DNA of 64,000 bases from Flavobacteriaceae bacterium (GTDB lineage: Bacteria > Bacteroidota > Bacteroidia > Flavobacteriales > Flavobacteriaceae): positions 1 through 64,000 of the forward strand of contig JAHQVM010000007.1 in assembly GCA_019634365.1 (NCBI GenBank), read 5' to 3'. The position numbers and the translations under genes were made by a program. Under the pieces are notes generated by a model. That model did not search any database, had not been told where the DNA came from, and was given only the letters and a program-made list of their open reading frames with translations. Every line of letters starts with the position of its first letter. Within the stretch, counting starts at the first letter, position 1. Of the stretch, positions 20,468 to 30,171 are shown in pieces.

Positions 20468-21588
20468 ACCTATCTTTTTGGGAATATGAAACCTGGCTCC
20501 GCAATATCGACTTTGCTATTGTTGGCAGTGGGATTGTGGGATTGAGCTGTGCGTTGTCTCTCCAGAAAAAACATCCTAAGAGCAAGATAGTCGTGTTTGA
20601 AAGAGGCGTCCTGCCCTCTGGTGCCAGCACCAAAAATGCAGGATTTGCCTGCTTTGGAAGTGTTTCCGAGCTATTGGATGATTTGAAGACACATACAGAA
20701 AATGAGGTTATTTCCTTGGTAAAAAACCGCCTTGAAGGATTGCAGTTGCTGAGACGCAATTTAGGGGATGAAGCCTTGGATTATAAAGAGTATGGTGGCT
20801 ACGAGGTTTTTCGGAGTGTAGACCAATCACTATTTGAGGAATGTTTGTCTAAAATACCATACATTAACAATTTACTGAAAGCGTTGAATTTGGGCGAAAA
20901 AGAGGTGTTTTCTGTAAAAAAGGACCCATTTTTGTTCAAAAACGTACAAAAAAAGCTCATTTTCAATCAATTTGAAGGTCAATTGAACACCGGAAAAATG
21001 ATGCAATCTCTTGTCAAAAAATGTGTGGAAGAAGGCATTATTATTCTCAATTCTGTTTCTGTTTCCAGCTTTACTTCCACCCATCAAGGAGTTTCCATTT
21101 TATTGAATGATACCATCGAAACTGCTGCGCGAAAAATCTTCATTGCTACCAATGGTTTCGCATCTCAACTTTTGGATCAACCTGTTGCTCCAGCCCGGGC
21201 TCAAGTATTAATTACAGAACCTATTCCCAATCTGAAGATCAAGGGTACCTTTCACATTGAGAAAGGATACTATTATTTCAGGAATATAAATGGGAGAATT
21301 CTATTGGGTGGAGGCCGCAATTTGGATTTCGATGGTGAGACCACTACCCAGCTCAATACCACCCAACGTATTCAAGATGAACTAGAAAGGTTACTTCGCA
21401 CAACAATTCTACCGGAAACTACGTTTAAGATAAGCAGCCGATGGAGTGGCATCATGGGAGTTGGGACCCAGAAGAAGCCCATTGTTAAGGAATTGGAACC
21501 CAATGTTTACTGCGGGGTCCGATTAGGCGGAATGGGAGTCGCTTTGGGAAGTTCTATCGGTGAGCAACTTTCATCATTCACCAATTAA
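20464..21588 (+). CDS. FAD-dependent oxidoreductase (DAO family)
   Basis: FAIVGSGIVGLSCALSLQKKHPKSKIVVFERG FAD motif; PGG-like RLGGMGVALGSSIG. ATGA overlap with the upstream ORF supports ATG 20464. Confidence 0.86.
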   Translation: MNLSFWEYETWLRNIDFAIVGSGIVGLSCALSLQKKHPKSKIVVFERGVLPSGASTKNAGFACFGSVSELLDDLKTHTENEVISLVKNRLEGLQLLRRNLGDEALDYKEYGGYEVFRSVDQSLFEECLSKIPYINNLLKALNLGEKEVFSVKKDPFLFKNVQKKLIFNQFEGQLNTGKMMQSLVKKCVEEGIIILNSVSVSSFTSTHQGVSILLNDTIETAARKIFIATNGFASQLLDQPVAPARAQVLITEPIPNLKIKGTFHIEKGYYYFRNINGRILLGGGRNLDFDGETTTQLNTTQRIQDELERLLRTTILPETTFKISSRWSGIMGVGTQKKPIVKELEPNVYCGVRLGGMGVALGSSIGEQLSSFTN

Positions 21589-21637
21589 AAAACACACTTG
21601 CATTACCGCCAAATGCGGTACGCGGTAGAATCTAAAG

Positions 21638-22327
21638 ATGCTTAAAAGACTAGCTAGGATGGTACTTAGATGCCTGCTATGGTTTCTGGTATTGAGCGTG
21701 GCTTGGGTACTGCTCTACAAATTTGTTCCCGTGCCTTACACTTCACTTATGGCCATTCGCACCGCTCAAGGTGGCCCCGATACACAGCATGATTGGGTTT
21801 CGATAGAAAACATATCGGCCAGTATGCAATTGGCTGTTATTTGTGCCGAAGATCAACGTTTTCTGGATCACAACGGTTTCGATTACAATGCGATTAAGGC
21901 GGCATATGAAAGAAACCGCAAAGGGAATACCCTTCGAGGAGGCAGTACGATTTCTCAACAAACCGCCAAAAATGTTTTCCTTTGGCCTGGCAGGAGTTAT
22001 GTGCGCAAGGGTTTTGAAGCCTACTTCACTTTTTTAATTGAATTATTCTGGAGCAAGGAGCGAATTTTGGAAGTATACCTCAATAGTGTCGAAATGGGCG
22101 AAGGGATTTATGGTGTTGAGGCTGCCGCACAGCATTGGTTCAGAAAATCGGCCGAGGATCTCACTCGGCATGAGGCTGCCGCAATTGCTGCTATCTTACC
22201 GAATCCAAGAAAATACAAGGCAAATCCTAGGACGCCTTATCTCGAGACACGAAAACAATGGGTATTGCGCCAAATGTATAACTTTGGTTCCTTAGATTTT
22301 GAGATTCGTGAAACCGCAAGAAATTAA
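21638..22327 (+). CDS. mtgA: Monofunctional peptidoglycan glycosyltransferase
   Basis: GT51 motifs AEDQRFLDHNGFD, RGGSTISQQTAKNVFLWPGRS, EVYLNSVEMGEGIYGVEAAAQHWF. Confidence 0.95.
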   Translation: MLKRLARMVLRCLLWFLVLSVAWVLLYKFVPVPYTSLMAIRTAQGGPDTQHDWVSIENISASMQLAVICAEDQRFLDHNGFDYNAIKAAYERNRKGNTLRGGSTISQQTAKNVFLWPGRSYVRKGFEAYFTFLIELFWSKERILEVYLNSVEMGEGIYGVEAAAQHWFRKSAEDLTRHEAAAIAAILPNPRKYKANPRTPYLETRKQWVLRQMYNFGSLDFEIRETARN

Positions 22328-22766
22328 AAAAGAACTTCAGAAATTCTGCGAGGCTTTTGTCAATGAAAGAAGAAAAAAGATTGAGGACGATATAGCCCGT
22401 ATCGAAGAGTCCCTTTTCAGTGAAGGAAAAAGCACCGCAGGTGACAAGCACCATACGGCCAGAGCCATGCTTCAGTTGGAACGGGAAAATGCGGGGAATC
22501 AACTTTTGGAGGTTGAAAAACTGGAAACAGTTTTAGGAAAAATCAATATCGAACGCAAACCTTACCCCATAGCACTAGGGAGTTGGGTTACCACTTCATC
22601 GGGGAATTATTTTCTGAGCATTTCGGCTGGGAGGTTCACTACCCAGGAGAGGGAGATTTATTGTATCTCACCAGGGACACCCATTGGCAGGTTACTATTG
22701 GGAAAAAACCCCGGGGACACGTTCCCATTTCAGGGCCATGAAATTAGGATACAGGACGTAAAGTGA
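22299..22766 (+). CDS. GreA/GreB-like domain protein
   Basis: N-terminal charged helical region then SPGTPIGRLLLGKNPGDTFPFQGHEIRI, resembling the Gre-factor C-terminal SPIARALIGKxxGD motif; overlaps the mtgA 3' end. Confidence 0.6.
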   Translation: MRFVKPQEIKKELQKFCEAFVNERRKKIEDDIARIEESLFSEGKSTAGDKHHTARAMLQLERENAGNQLLEVEKLETVLGKINIERKPYPIALGSWVTTSSGNYFLSISAGRFTTQEREIYCISPGTPIGRLLLGKNPGDTFPFQGHEIRIQDVK

Positions 22767-22769
22767 ACA

Positions 22770-23234
22770 TCAGGTGGCATCGTGAATTTCGCATCCCAGA
22801 GCTTCCTGCAGTTGTTTGGCAAGGGTAAATGCTTCTTCTTTCTCCTCGGCCTCGTATACTTCAATATGTTTATTGGTGTTATGGAATAAATTTACCTTGT
22901 ACACAATCGAATCTAGCGTTACCTCTGCCGTAACGCCACGGCTCCTAGTTTTCTTTTTGGTCTTAAAAACCGAGATGTATTCGATTTCTGGAAGTGCTTT
23001 CCATGTACCAATGGTCCAACCGAAAAGCGAATAGGTATTTCGATATTTCACGAGTCCTTCCAACCGCACTTCAACACCATGCCTTAGGGCAAAACGAACC
23101 CCCAAACCAAGAATAATAAGGCCGTAAAGAAAGCCATTGTCGAATGCCAAATAGAGTGATAACAGGATAAGAACCGTGGCAAAAAACGCCTTAAACTTAT
23201 TAAGGGGCTGGGTGTATTTTATGGTTTTTTTCAT
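22770..23234 (-). CDS. Hypothetical membrane protein
   Basis: Two hydrophobic segments near the N-terminus followed by a soluble domain. Confidence 0.6.
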   Translation of the reverse strand: MKKTIKYTQPLNKFKAFFATVLILLSLYLAFDNGFLYGLIILGLGVRFALRHGVEVRLEGLVKYRNTYSLFGWTIGTWKALPEIEYISVFKTKKKTRSRGVTAEVTLDSIVYKVNLFHNTNKHIEVYEAEEKEEAFTLAKQLQEALGCEIHDAT

Positions 23235-23355
23235 AGCGCTTTCAAAACTAAGCTAAAAAATTAGGGTAACAAATTCATGGGCTAGTCTCTTGTTTATGAA
23301 TCGATTCGCATGGGCTTCATTCGTTGGCCCGTAATTAAGTATAACCTAATTTAAA

Positions 23356-26300
23356 TTGAACATTATGCAAAGAACCAAACGATTTCTAATGTTCTTGCTC
23401 TGTTTTGGCACCTTCTTTTATGGAGATGCCCAAAACTCAAGAATTCAGAAAAAGACGGTTTCCAAAGATGGAAACGCGAGCATTGTGGTTTTTCAGAAAA
23501 GTGATTCCTACACCGTGGGTGAGGTACAAAATTTCTTTGCTGAAGAGCTACAATTGGGAAATAATATGGAATTAAGGCAGGTAGATCTTACCACCGACCA
23601 ACTTTCCTTCGACCATTATACGTATCAGCAGTACTACAATGGAATTAAGGTAGAGCACGGAATCTATAAGATCCATGCGAGAGACAACCAATTGCAGGTA
23701 GCTAATGGAGAACACTTTAAAGTAGAATTAGCTTCAACAAGTACTTCGTTATCGGCTGAAGCTGCTTTGAGAACACTTTTAAGCAGAATAGGTGCTAAAT
23801 CCTATGTTTGGGAACATCCCGAAGCTGCTGCAGAGATGGATTATGAAAGACCAGAGGGTGAATTGGTTGTCCTTCCTGTAAAACAATCAGGTTCTGACAA
23901 CTATGAGTACTTTTTAACGTACAAGTTCGATATCTTTTCCAATGACCCCTTAGACAGGGCCCATTATTTTGTGAATGCCCGAACAGGTGTAGTAGTAGCC
24001 AAAGAACAGATCATGTGTACCGCGCCCGCAGAGACCATGTACAGCGGAGATCGCAATATTGAAACCCAAGCGGTTATTGGAAGTGGATTTACCCTCGTAG
24101 ACGTAACACGCGGAAGTGGAATTAGAACCCGCAATAATCAAGGAGCTGAGTTTTTCGATTTAAGTGGCGCGGTCATGTTTATTGACAATGACGATAACTG
24201 GACCGCAGCAGAATGGAATAATGCCAATCAGGATCAGGCGGCGTTGGATGCTCATTGGGGATTGGAGATGACCTATGATTACTTCAGCAATGTACATGGT
24301 AGAGATAGTTATGATGGCAATGGCGCATTAATTGATGCGTATGCCCATGTCAGTTTTTTCGGAAGCCCAAACAATGCAGCTTGGACAGGAAACAACATTG
24401 TATTTGGTGATGGCGATGGCTTCAATTTTAGCCCATTAACTTCCCTTGATGTTTGTGCACATGAAATGGCCCATGCAGTGGATCAATTTTCTTCGAATCT
24501 TACCTATCAAGATGAATCTGGTGCTTTAGACGAAGGACTAGCCGATATCTGGGGAGCTTGTGCCGAAAGCCTTTACGCACCAGAAAAAAGCCGTTGGCTC
24601 ATTGGTGAGGAAATTACATTATTTCAGTACGCGTTGCGGGATATGTCGAATCCAAATGCCCTTAATCTGCCAGACACTTATCATGGCAACTTCTGGTTTT
24701 TCGGATCGGGAGATAATGGGGGTGTTCATACGAACAGCAGTGTATTAAATCACTGGTTTTATTTACTTACTGAAGGTTCAGGAGCTACCGATGGGGTAAA
24801 TGACAATGGAGATGTGTTTAACGTGGTTGGAATCGGAATTCAAGATGCAGAGCAAATCACATACCGCATGGAAACGGTATATCTTACTGCCAGTTCCAAT
24901 TATGCAGATGCGCGGGAATATGGAATTCAATCTGCTATAGATCTCTTTGGGGAATGCTCTCAGCAGCACATATCAACTCAGAATGCATTTTACGCTGTGG
25001 GGATTGGTGAAGAATTTACCGACTGCTGCCCGTTTATCGACATGGTACGCCTTTGGGATGATTCCTATCAAAACCCATCGGGAGAAAGTGCAGATAACTA
25101 TACAGATTACACACAAGAAGCCTGTATCCCAATTTTTGAGACAGATGCGCCACAAATTAATATTGAGCCCTCTAGCGATGGTGTTTTCATAGCCATGTTC
25201 ATTGACCTAAATGGTGATGGAGATTTCTGTGATACCGATGAAGAGATGTTCAATGATTTTGTTGCTAGCGGGTCTGTGGGTGTAAGCTTTACCGATCTCA
25301 TCAATAATAACGACATTGTAGGAGATGAGATTGTGAGGGCTGTAGTGAGCGATAGCCCAATTACATGCAATGAAATACCAGTATGCGGTGAAGCAGAAGA
25401 TTATAGGCTATGCCCTCCTTGTGATGGTGGTACAGATGGATGTATGGACTTCAATTGTGAAGACTATACAGGTCTAATGGGCACTTCATGTGATGCCCAA
25501 TGCTATCACAATTTGCTCGATGGTTGGGGAGGATCGAATATTGATGGAGTTGCTTACAGAAACGACGACAGTATCGATGGTCCAGACGATTATTACTTGT
25601 TTATTGATGATGGAGGGTGTAGCAGTGCTGGTTCGTTTGTGTTTAATCACGACGACTTTGCCGGTGACTGGACAGAACGGGGAAAATGTATTTGTTTCGA
25701 TTTAAATGCGTTTCATGTGGGAAGCACCATTTCAGGATCAAGTAGTTTGCGCATTGGAAACGGTATAGATAATTGTACTTCCAATATAACAGCAACATTC
25801 GTATTGGATGATCCGATAAACGTAGCAGATGGTTGGGTAAATATATGTGCCCCTATTGGACTATCGGATGCCGGTGAGCTACCCAGTAACGATGTAGGCC
25901 ACTGGGTAATCAATACAGGCTCTACCACAGATTGGGACGCCCTCATTCAGAACGTACAGTCCCTGCTCTTTTACGTAGATGTAGATAGTGGAAACGAACA
26001 ATGGGGATTGGATAATATCTGTTTCGATCCTTGTATTGATTGTGAGGATGTAAACAGTGCCGACTTTACCGTAGTGCAGGAGTGCAGCAGTGAGGGTGTG
26101 ACCATTTCTGTTCAGGATTTCGAATTGTATACGGATTTCGGTGCAACGCACGAATGGTATATCCTATCCAGTCCTAACCAAGGAGCGGGGCCATACACCC
26201 CTGTGACCAGTACGACGACCACAGGACCAGGACCACATGTGTTGGCAACGGGATTGCCAGACACGTTGTATTATACGGTGTTCCATAAAGTGGTAACCGA

Positions 26301-27312
26301 AGATTGCGGCGAAATTTGTTTTGCCCGCGAAGTATGGTGTACGGGTCTTAAAACTGCCTCAAGATTCGCACCTGTGGATTGCTGTCTCATTTTCGAGCAT
26401 TGGCCCAATGGACCCGGAGAGCCAATCGAATTTACAGCTGAGTTCAATCATGAAATTACATTGGACAACACCATCAATGCTGTTCCTTTGTATGAATATG
26501 AGAACAACTCAAGCGTAGTTCACGAGTGGTATTTGTATTCACGTGATGAATTGAATGCAGGTGACTTTACATTTGTTACTATGCAAACAGGGGTGAACTT
26601 CAGTTGGGGTCCAGCCCAAGAAGGAGTTTATTATTTCCTATTGCACAAAGTAATCAGCGATTGTGGTGAAGTATGTTATATGCGTGCTATTTACAAGAGT
26701 AGATTTGCTGGTGAAGAGTGCGAGATTTGTGGCCCAATAGATTGTAGCTTTATCGACAATCCAAACCCAGAGTGTGAAACAACGCAACCCATCAACGTTC
26801 AGTATGTGGAAGGTTTCCTAACGTGGGATCCGGTTCCGGATGCACAAGGCTATATAGTAGAAAATGCTCAAGTATGGCCTACGGATTGCAGATGCGATGC
26901 GCCTAGTTCCATTGTTCCTTTCCAAACCATGGATACAAGTGTGCCAATCCCATTGGGCGATGGCAGATGCTATGTCCTGCAGGTTAGGGCAATCTGTGCC
27001 GATGGATCCGTTTCACTGCCTTCCGATTTGATATGCGTGGGTGGCCGAAAATTGAAAAAGCTTATTGCTACGGTCACACCTAACCCAACACATGGTGAAA
27101 TGGTGTTTAATGTGGAGACCGATGAAGCTTCTCCAGTTACCATTGAAGTATATAACTTCTATGGAGAATTGGTGAGATCATTCGCTACACAAACCACCAA
27201 TGATGAGGTAGGTTCGGTCTCTTGGGAAGGACCTGTCCTAAGAAAAGGCGTGTACTTTGTTAAATTTATTACCAACGAAGGAATCGCTACCAAGCGTGTA
27301 ATCGTACATTAA
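23356..27312 (+). CDS. M4-family (thermolysin-like) metallopeptidase, multidomain, T9SS-sorted
   Basis: Signal peptide; HEMAHAVDQFSSNL...ESGALDEGLADIWG; GEVED-like GEAEDYRLC; C-terminal T9SS type A sorting domain (VTPNPTHGEMVFNVETDEASPVTIEVYNFYGELV...GVYFVKFITNEGIATKRVIV). Confidence 0.92.
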   Translation: MNIMQRTKRFLMFLLCFGTFFYGDAQNSRIQKKTVSKDGNASIVVFQKSDSYTVGEVQNFFAEELQLGNNMELRQVDLTTDQLSFDHYTYQQYYNGIKVEHGIYKIHARDNQLQVANGEHFKVELASTSTSLSAEAALRTLLSRIGAKSYVWEHPEAAAEMDYERPEGELVVLPVKQSGSDNYEYFLTYKFDIFSNDPLDRAHYFVNARTGVVVAKEQIMCTAPAETMYSGDRNIETQAVIGSGFTLVDVTRGSGIRTRNNQGAEFFDLSGAVMFIDNDDNWTAAEWNNANQDQAALDAHWGLEMTYDYFSNVHGRDSYDGNGALIDAYAHVSFFGSPNNAAWTGNNIVFGDGDGFNFSPLTSLDVCAHEMAHAVDQFSSNLTYQDESGALDEGLADIWGACAESLYAPEKSRWLIGEEITLFQYALRDMSNPNALNLPDTYHGNFWFFGSGDNGGVHTNSSVLNHWFYLLTEGSGATDGVNDNGDVFNVVGIGIQDAEQITYRMETVYLTASSNYADAREYGIQSAIDLFGECSQQHISTQNAFYAVGIGEEFTDCCPFIDMVRLWDDSYQNPSGESADNYTDYTQEACIPIFETDAPQINIEPSSDGVFIAMFIDLNGDGDFCDTDEEMFNDFVASGSVGVSFTDLINNNDIVGDEIVRAVVSDSPITCNEIPVCGEAEDYRLCPPCDGGTDGCMDFNCEDYTGLMGTSCDAQCYHNLLDGWGGSNIDGVAYRNDDSIDGPDDYYLFIDDGGCSSAGSFVFNHDDFAGDWTERGKCICFDLNAFHVGSTISGSSSLRIGNGIDNCTSNITATFVLDDPINVADGWVNICAPIGLSDAGELPSNDVGHWVINTGSTTDWDALIQNVQSLLFYVDVDSGNEQWGLDNICFDPCIDCEDVNSADFTVVQECSSEGVTISVQDFELYTDFGATHEWYILSSPNQGAGPYTPVTSTTTTGPGPHVLATGLPDTLYYTVFHKVVTEDCGEICFAREVWCTGLKTASRFAPVDCCLIFEHWPNGPGEPIEFTAEFNHEITLDNTINAVPLYEYENNSSVVHEWYLYSRDELNAGDFTFVTMQTGVNFSWGPAQEGVYYFLLHKVISDCGEVCYMRAIYKSRFAGEECEICGPIDCSFIDNPNPECETTQPINVQYVEGFLTWDPVPDAQGYIVENAQVWPTDCRCDAPSSIVPFQTMDTSVPIPLGDGRCYVLQVRAICADGSVSLPSDLICVGGRKLKKLIATVTPNPTHGEMVFNVETDEASPVTIEVYNFYGELVRSFATQTTNDEVGSVSWEGPVLRKGVYFVKFITNEGIATKRVIVH

Positions 27313-27334
27313 ATCTTTATAAATATGAAAAGAG

Positions 27335-27361
27335 AAAGCACCTCCTTGGAGGTGCTTTTTT
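27335..27361. terminator. Bidirectional intrinsic terminator between convergent M4 peptidase and pirin genes
   Basis: AAAGCACCTCC-tt-GGAGGTGCTTT with T-run on + and A-run upstream. Confidence 0.85.
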
Positions 27362-27366
27362 GTTTT

Positions 27367-28260
27367 TTAGGATTTCAAGGGTTCCTTCATTTCGGGAATT
27401 GGAATGTAGGTGTCGTCTCCTAGGACTTTGGGAAATCGCTTGTGCTTCCAGTCATCTGCGGCCTTTTGCAGACGCTCTTTGGAGGAGGACACAAAATTCC
27501 ATAATAAAAAACGTTCTTCATTCAAAGGTTTGCCACCGAAAAGCAACACACGACTTCCTTTTTCCAATGTAATGATGCATTCATCTTCGGTTTTGGAGAT
27601 GAGCATTTGCCCTTGTTCAATAGCGTCGCCATTATTAAGTACTTTGCCTACTGTGACAACAATGGCAATTTCCCCTTCCAATTGCCCATGTATTTCCAGA
27701 CAGGTTTCTTCATTGGCTTTAACGTCTACCATAAAGAGAGGAGAATGAACCGGAAGTGGGGATACCCTTCCAAAACCTTGTCCTGCGACCAGGGTAATAT
27801 CCAAATTATGCTCCTTCCATTGGGGCAATTTTTCTTTGGAAACATAATCGAATTGCGGTTCCATTTCTTCCTTCTCTTTCGGAAGAGCAACCCATACCTG
27901 GTACCCATGTACAGCATAATTGTTCCCGTCCCTTAAATGTTTTGGGGTGCGTTCCGTATGCGTGACCCCCTTACCTGATGTCATAAACCCAACATCACCA
28001 GCTTTAATAAGCTGCTCTGCACCGGTGCTGTCCTTGTGCGCTATTTCACCATCTAACAGATAGGTTAGTGTAGAAAGACCAATATGGGGGTGTTGATCCA
28101 CGTCCATATATTTACCTGGACCAATTTGTGAAGGGCCCATATGATCTATAAAGGTGAAGGGCCCGACTTGTCTTTTTTTTCTGAAAGGAAGCAATCTTCC
28201 TACTAAAAAATTGCCTAAGTCACGGGAGCGTTCTTCGACCAGCATTTTGTTGTTTCCCAT
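27367..28260 (-). CDS. Pirin family protein
   Basis: GPFTFIDHMGPSQIGPGKYMDVDQHPHIGLSTLTYLLDGEIAHKDSTG. Confidence 0.94.
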   Translation of the reverse strand: MGNNKMLVEERSRDLGNFLVGRLLPFRKKRQVGPFTFIDHMGPSQIGPGKYMDVDQHPHIGLSTLTYLLDGEIAHKDSTGAEQLIKAGDVGFMTSGKGVTHTERTPKHLRDGNNYAVHGYQVWVALPKEKEEMEPQFDYVSKEKLPQWKEHNLDITLVAGQGFGRVSPLPVHSPLFMVDVKANEETCLEIHGQLEGEIAIVVTVGKVLNNGDAIEQGQMLISKTEDECIITLEKGSRVLLFGGKPLNEERFLLWNFVSSSKERLQKAADDWKHKRFPKVLGDDTYIPIPEMKEPLKS

Positions 28261-28314
28261 ACCAAATTATCTTTTCCTAAAGTTACGATAATAGTAAGTA
28301 AGTATCTAAAAAAA

Positions 28315-28341
28315 GAGCGGAGTGCATTTCGCACCCCGCTC
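28315..28341 (-). terminator. Intrinsic terminator for the CBM/T9SS gene
   Basis: Reverse strand GAGCGGGGTGCGAAATGCACTCCGCTC followed by TTTTTTT. Confidence 0.8.
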
Positions 28342-28393
28342 AGACTCAAACCTATAATGATTATCAATTATAGAATTTTAAAATATGAAAAAA

Positions 28394-29671
28394 TTACTGC
28401 TTTAATAGTTTGATCGTCTTAGTTCCTTGTTGAGTTGAAACTTGCGCGATGTACATTCCAGACTGTAATCTAGAAACATCCACAGGAACATCGGTTTGGT
28501 TGGGTGCCAATGTCATTACTTGTTGCCCAAGGATGTCGTATACCGAAATTTGAGTAATAGGCTCTTGAGAATTAACATTCCAATCGCTGTTCACAGGGTT
28601 AGGATAGGTTACAATGCTGGATGCATCGAAATCATCAAGACCAAGCACGGTATTGTTGTGTAGGTAAATATTATCTACGAATACCGTTCTAACTCCGGCA
28701 TCTGCTCCTACAACGGTAAGAACGAACTGACGCAATGCATCTCTTTGTTGTGTCACATCACCAGCATCGAAATCGGAGAGAGGAATATCGATGGAAACCC
28801 ACTCACCAAAAGTTGAAACTGGGTTAGTAAGCTCAAAAGCAGAAGTTTCCCCTGCATCCCCTACGTGGTTAGACCATTTAGGGTTGGCAATAAGACCAGT
28901 GGTTAATGAAGTATCCGTCCAGTAATCCATGTGAAAATGGGTCATAGCACTGGCATCAACAGTAGTACCCCAGTCTACCAAAAGGAAGCCAGGGTCTGGT
29001 TGAGTGAATACAATTTGTTGGAAATTATCACCTGCAACGTCTAGTTCTGTAATATCCAAAGTACCTACACCAAAGGCACCGAACACAACGTCTGCTTGAT
29101 CGGTATATGCATCGCTATAAATAGAGAATACGGCACTTGCATCTCTCGCTGGTGGAGTTGGTGCGGCTTCAGATGGCGTATCTCCTCCCGTACTACCCCC
29201 AACAACTAAGGATACGTTATCAATGACCACAATTCCCACTTCAGCGCCCATGTCGAATAGCACACGGCTGTTGGCCAATCCAAAAGAGGCTGTAAAAACC
29301 AATTCAAAGGTTTGTGTGGTTTCAGTTAAGGTAACAGTCTCGGTATTGGCAGTCCAAGGATCTTCATTAAGGCCAATACCTGCAATAATAGTTCGGGTTC
29401 CTGTTCCTGCATCGGTAGACGCATCGAATGTTAATGTATAGGTTTCACCCAATGTGATTTCAACACCTTGACTAAGGTTTACGTCGAACGGGTTTCCGGC
29501 AACAAGGACTTCAGCAAAATTGAAGCTGTTCCCACCATCGGTTTGTACGTTGAATGCGTTTCCAAACCAATCTACCATTCCTGATTCAAAATCTCCATTG
29601 GAAAGCAAGTTCTGCCCATAAGCAGTAATTCCAACAAAGATCATTGCGATTAATAGAGTAAATTTTCTCAT
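28394..29671 (-). CDS. Carbohydrate-binding (CBM4_9-like) secreted protein with T9SS type A sorting domain
   Basis: MRKFTLLIAMIFVGITAYGQ signal; NLLSNGDFESGMVDWFGNAFNVQTDGGNSF...FVDNIYL; C-terminal YPNPVNSDWNV...YDILGQQVMTL...GMYIAQVSTQQGTKTIKLLKQ. ORF-track start 29704 is likely 11 codons early. Confidence 0.85.
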   Translation of the reverse strand: MRKFTLLIAMIFVGITAYGQNLLSNGDFESGMVDWFGNAFNVQTDGGNSFNFAEVLVAGNPFDVNLSQGVEITLGETYTLTFDASTDAGTGTRTIIAGIGLNEDPWTANTETVTLTETTQTFELVFTASFGLANSRVLFDMGAEVGIVVIDNVSLVVGGSTGGDTPSEAAPTPPARDASAVFSIYSDAYTDQADVVFGAFGVGTLDITELDVAGDNFQQIVFTQPDPGFLLVDWGTTVDASAMTHFHMDYWTDTSLTTGLIANPKWSNHVGDAGETSAFELTNPVSTFGEWVSIDIPLSDFDAGDVTQQRDALRQFVLTVVGADAGVRTVFVDNIYLHNNTVLGLDDFDASSIVTYPNPVNSDWNVNSQEPITQISVYDILGQQVMTLAPNQTDVPVDVSRLQSGMYIAQVSTQQGTKTIKLLKQ

Positions 29672-30171
29672 AATGATTTTATTAATGTTATTGTTTTGTT
29701 TCATCAGCTATCTCCGTAATTCTCTCGCGAAACGATACCTTCATATGAAGCGCAGGTACAAGTGGGTTGAACTCAAAATTTGTTCGAAAATCATACATGA
29801 GCAGGTCCCATTTTTAATCACCTAAGTATCACATGGATAACTCACTATGCAAAAGAGTGCAAAAAAGCGCAGAATTGAAATTTTTTTACCTCAACATTTA
29901 TACAACATTAAGAGTTTATTAACACAACAATTGTTGCTTCTACCCAATTTAACAACCTCCAATAAGATTGAGTATAATGACAAAATATAGCCAGTAAAAC
30001 CGCGAAATCCCTAATAAAACTGTAAAAAAATTGCGAATGTATAGTTTTTGTTGACGGTCATAATTAGGTGTTTACCTTATTAATGTGATAATTTTAAACC
30101 ATAACAAAAGTATACAAACGTAATACAGCTTACGTTGGTAGAAGCAACACAATGCACATAAAGTTATTCAT

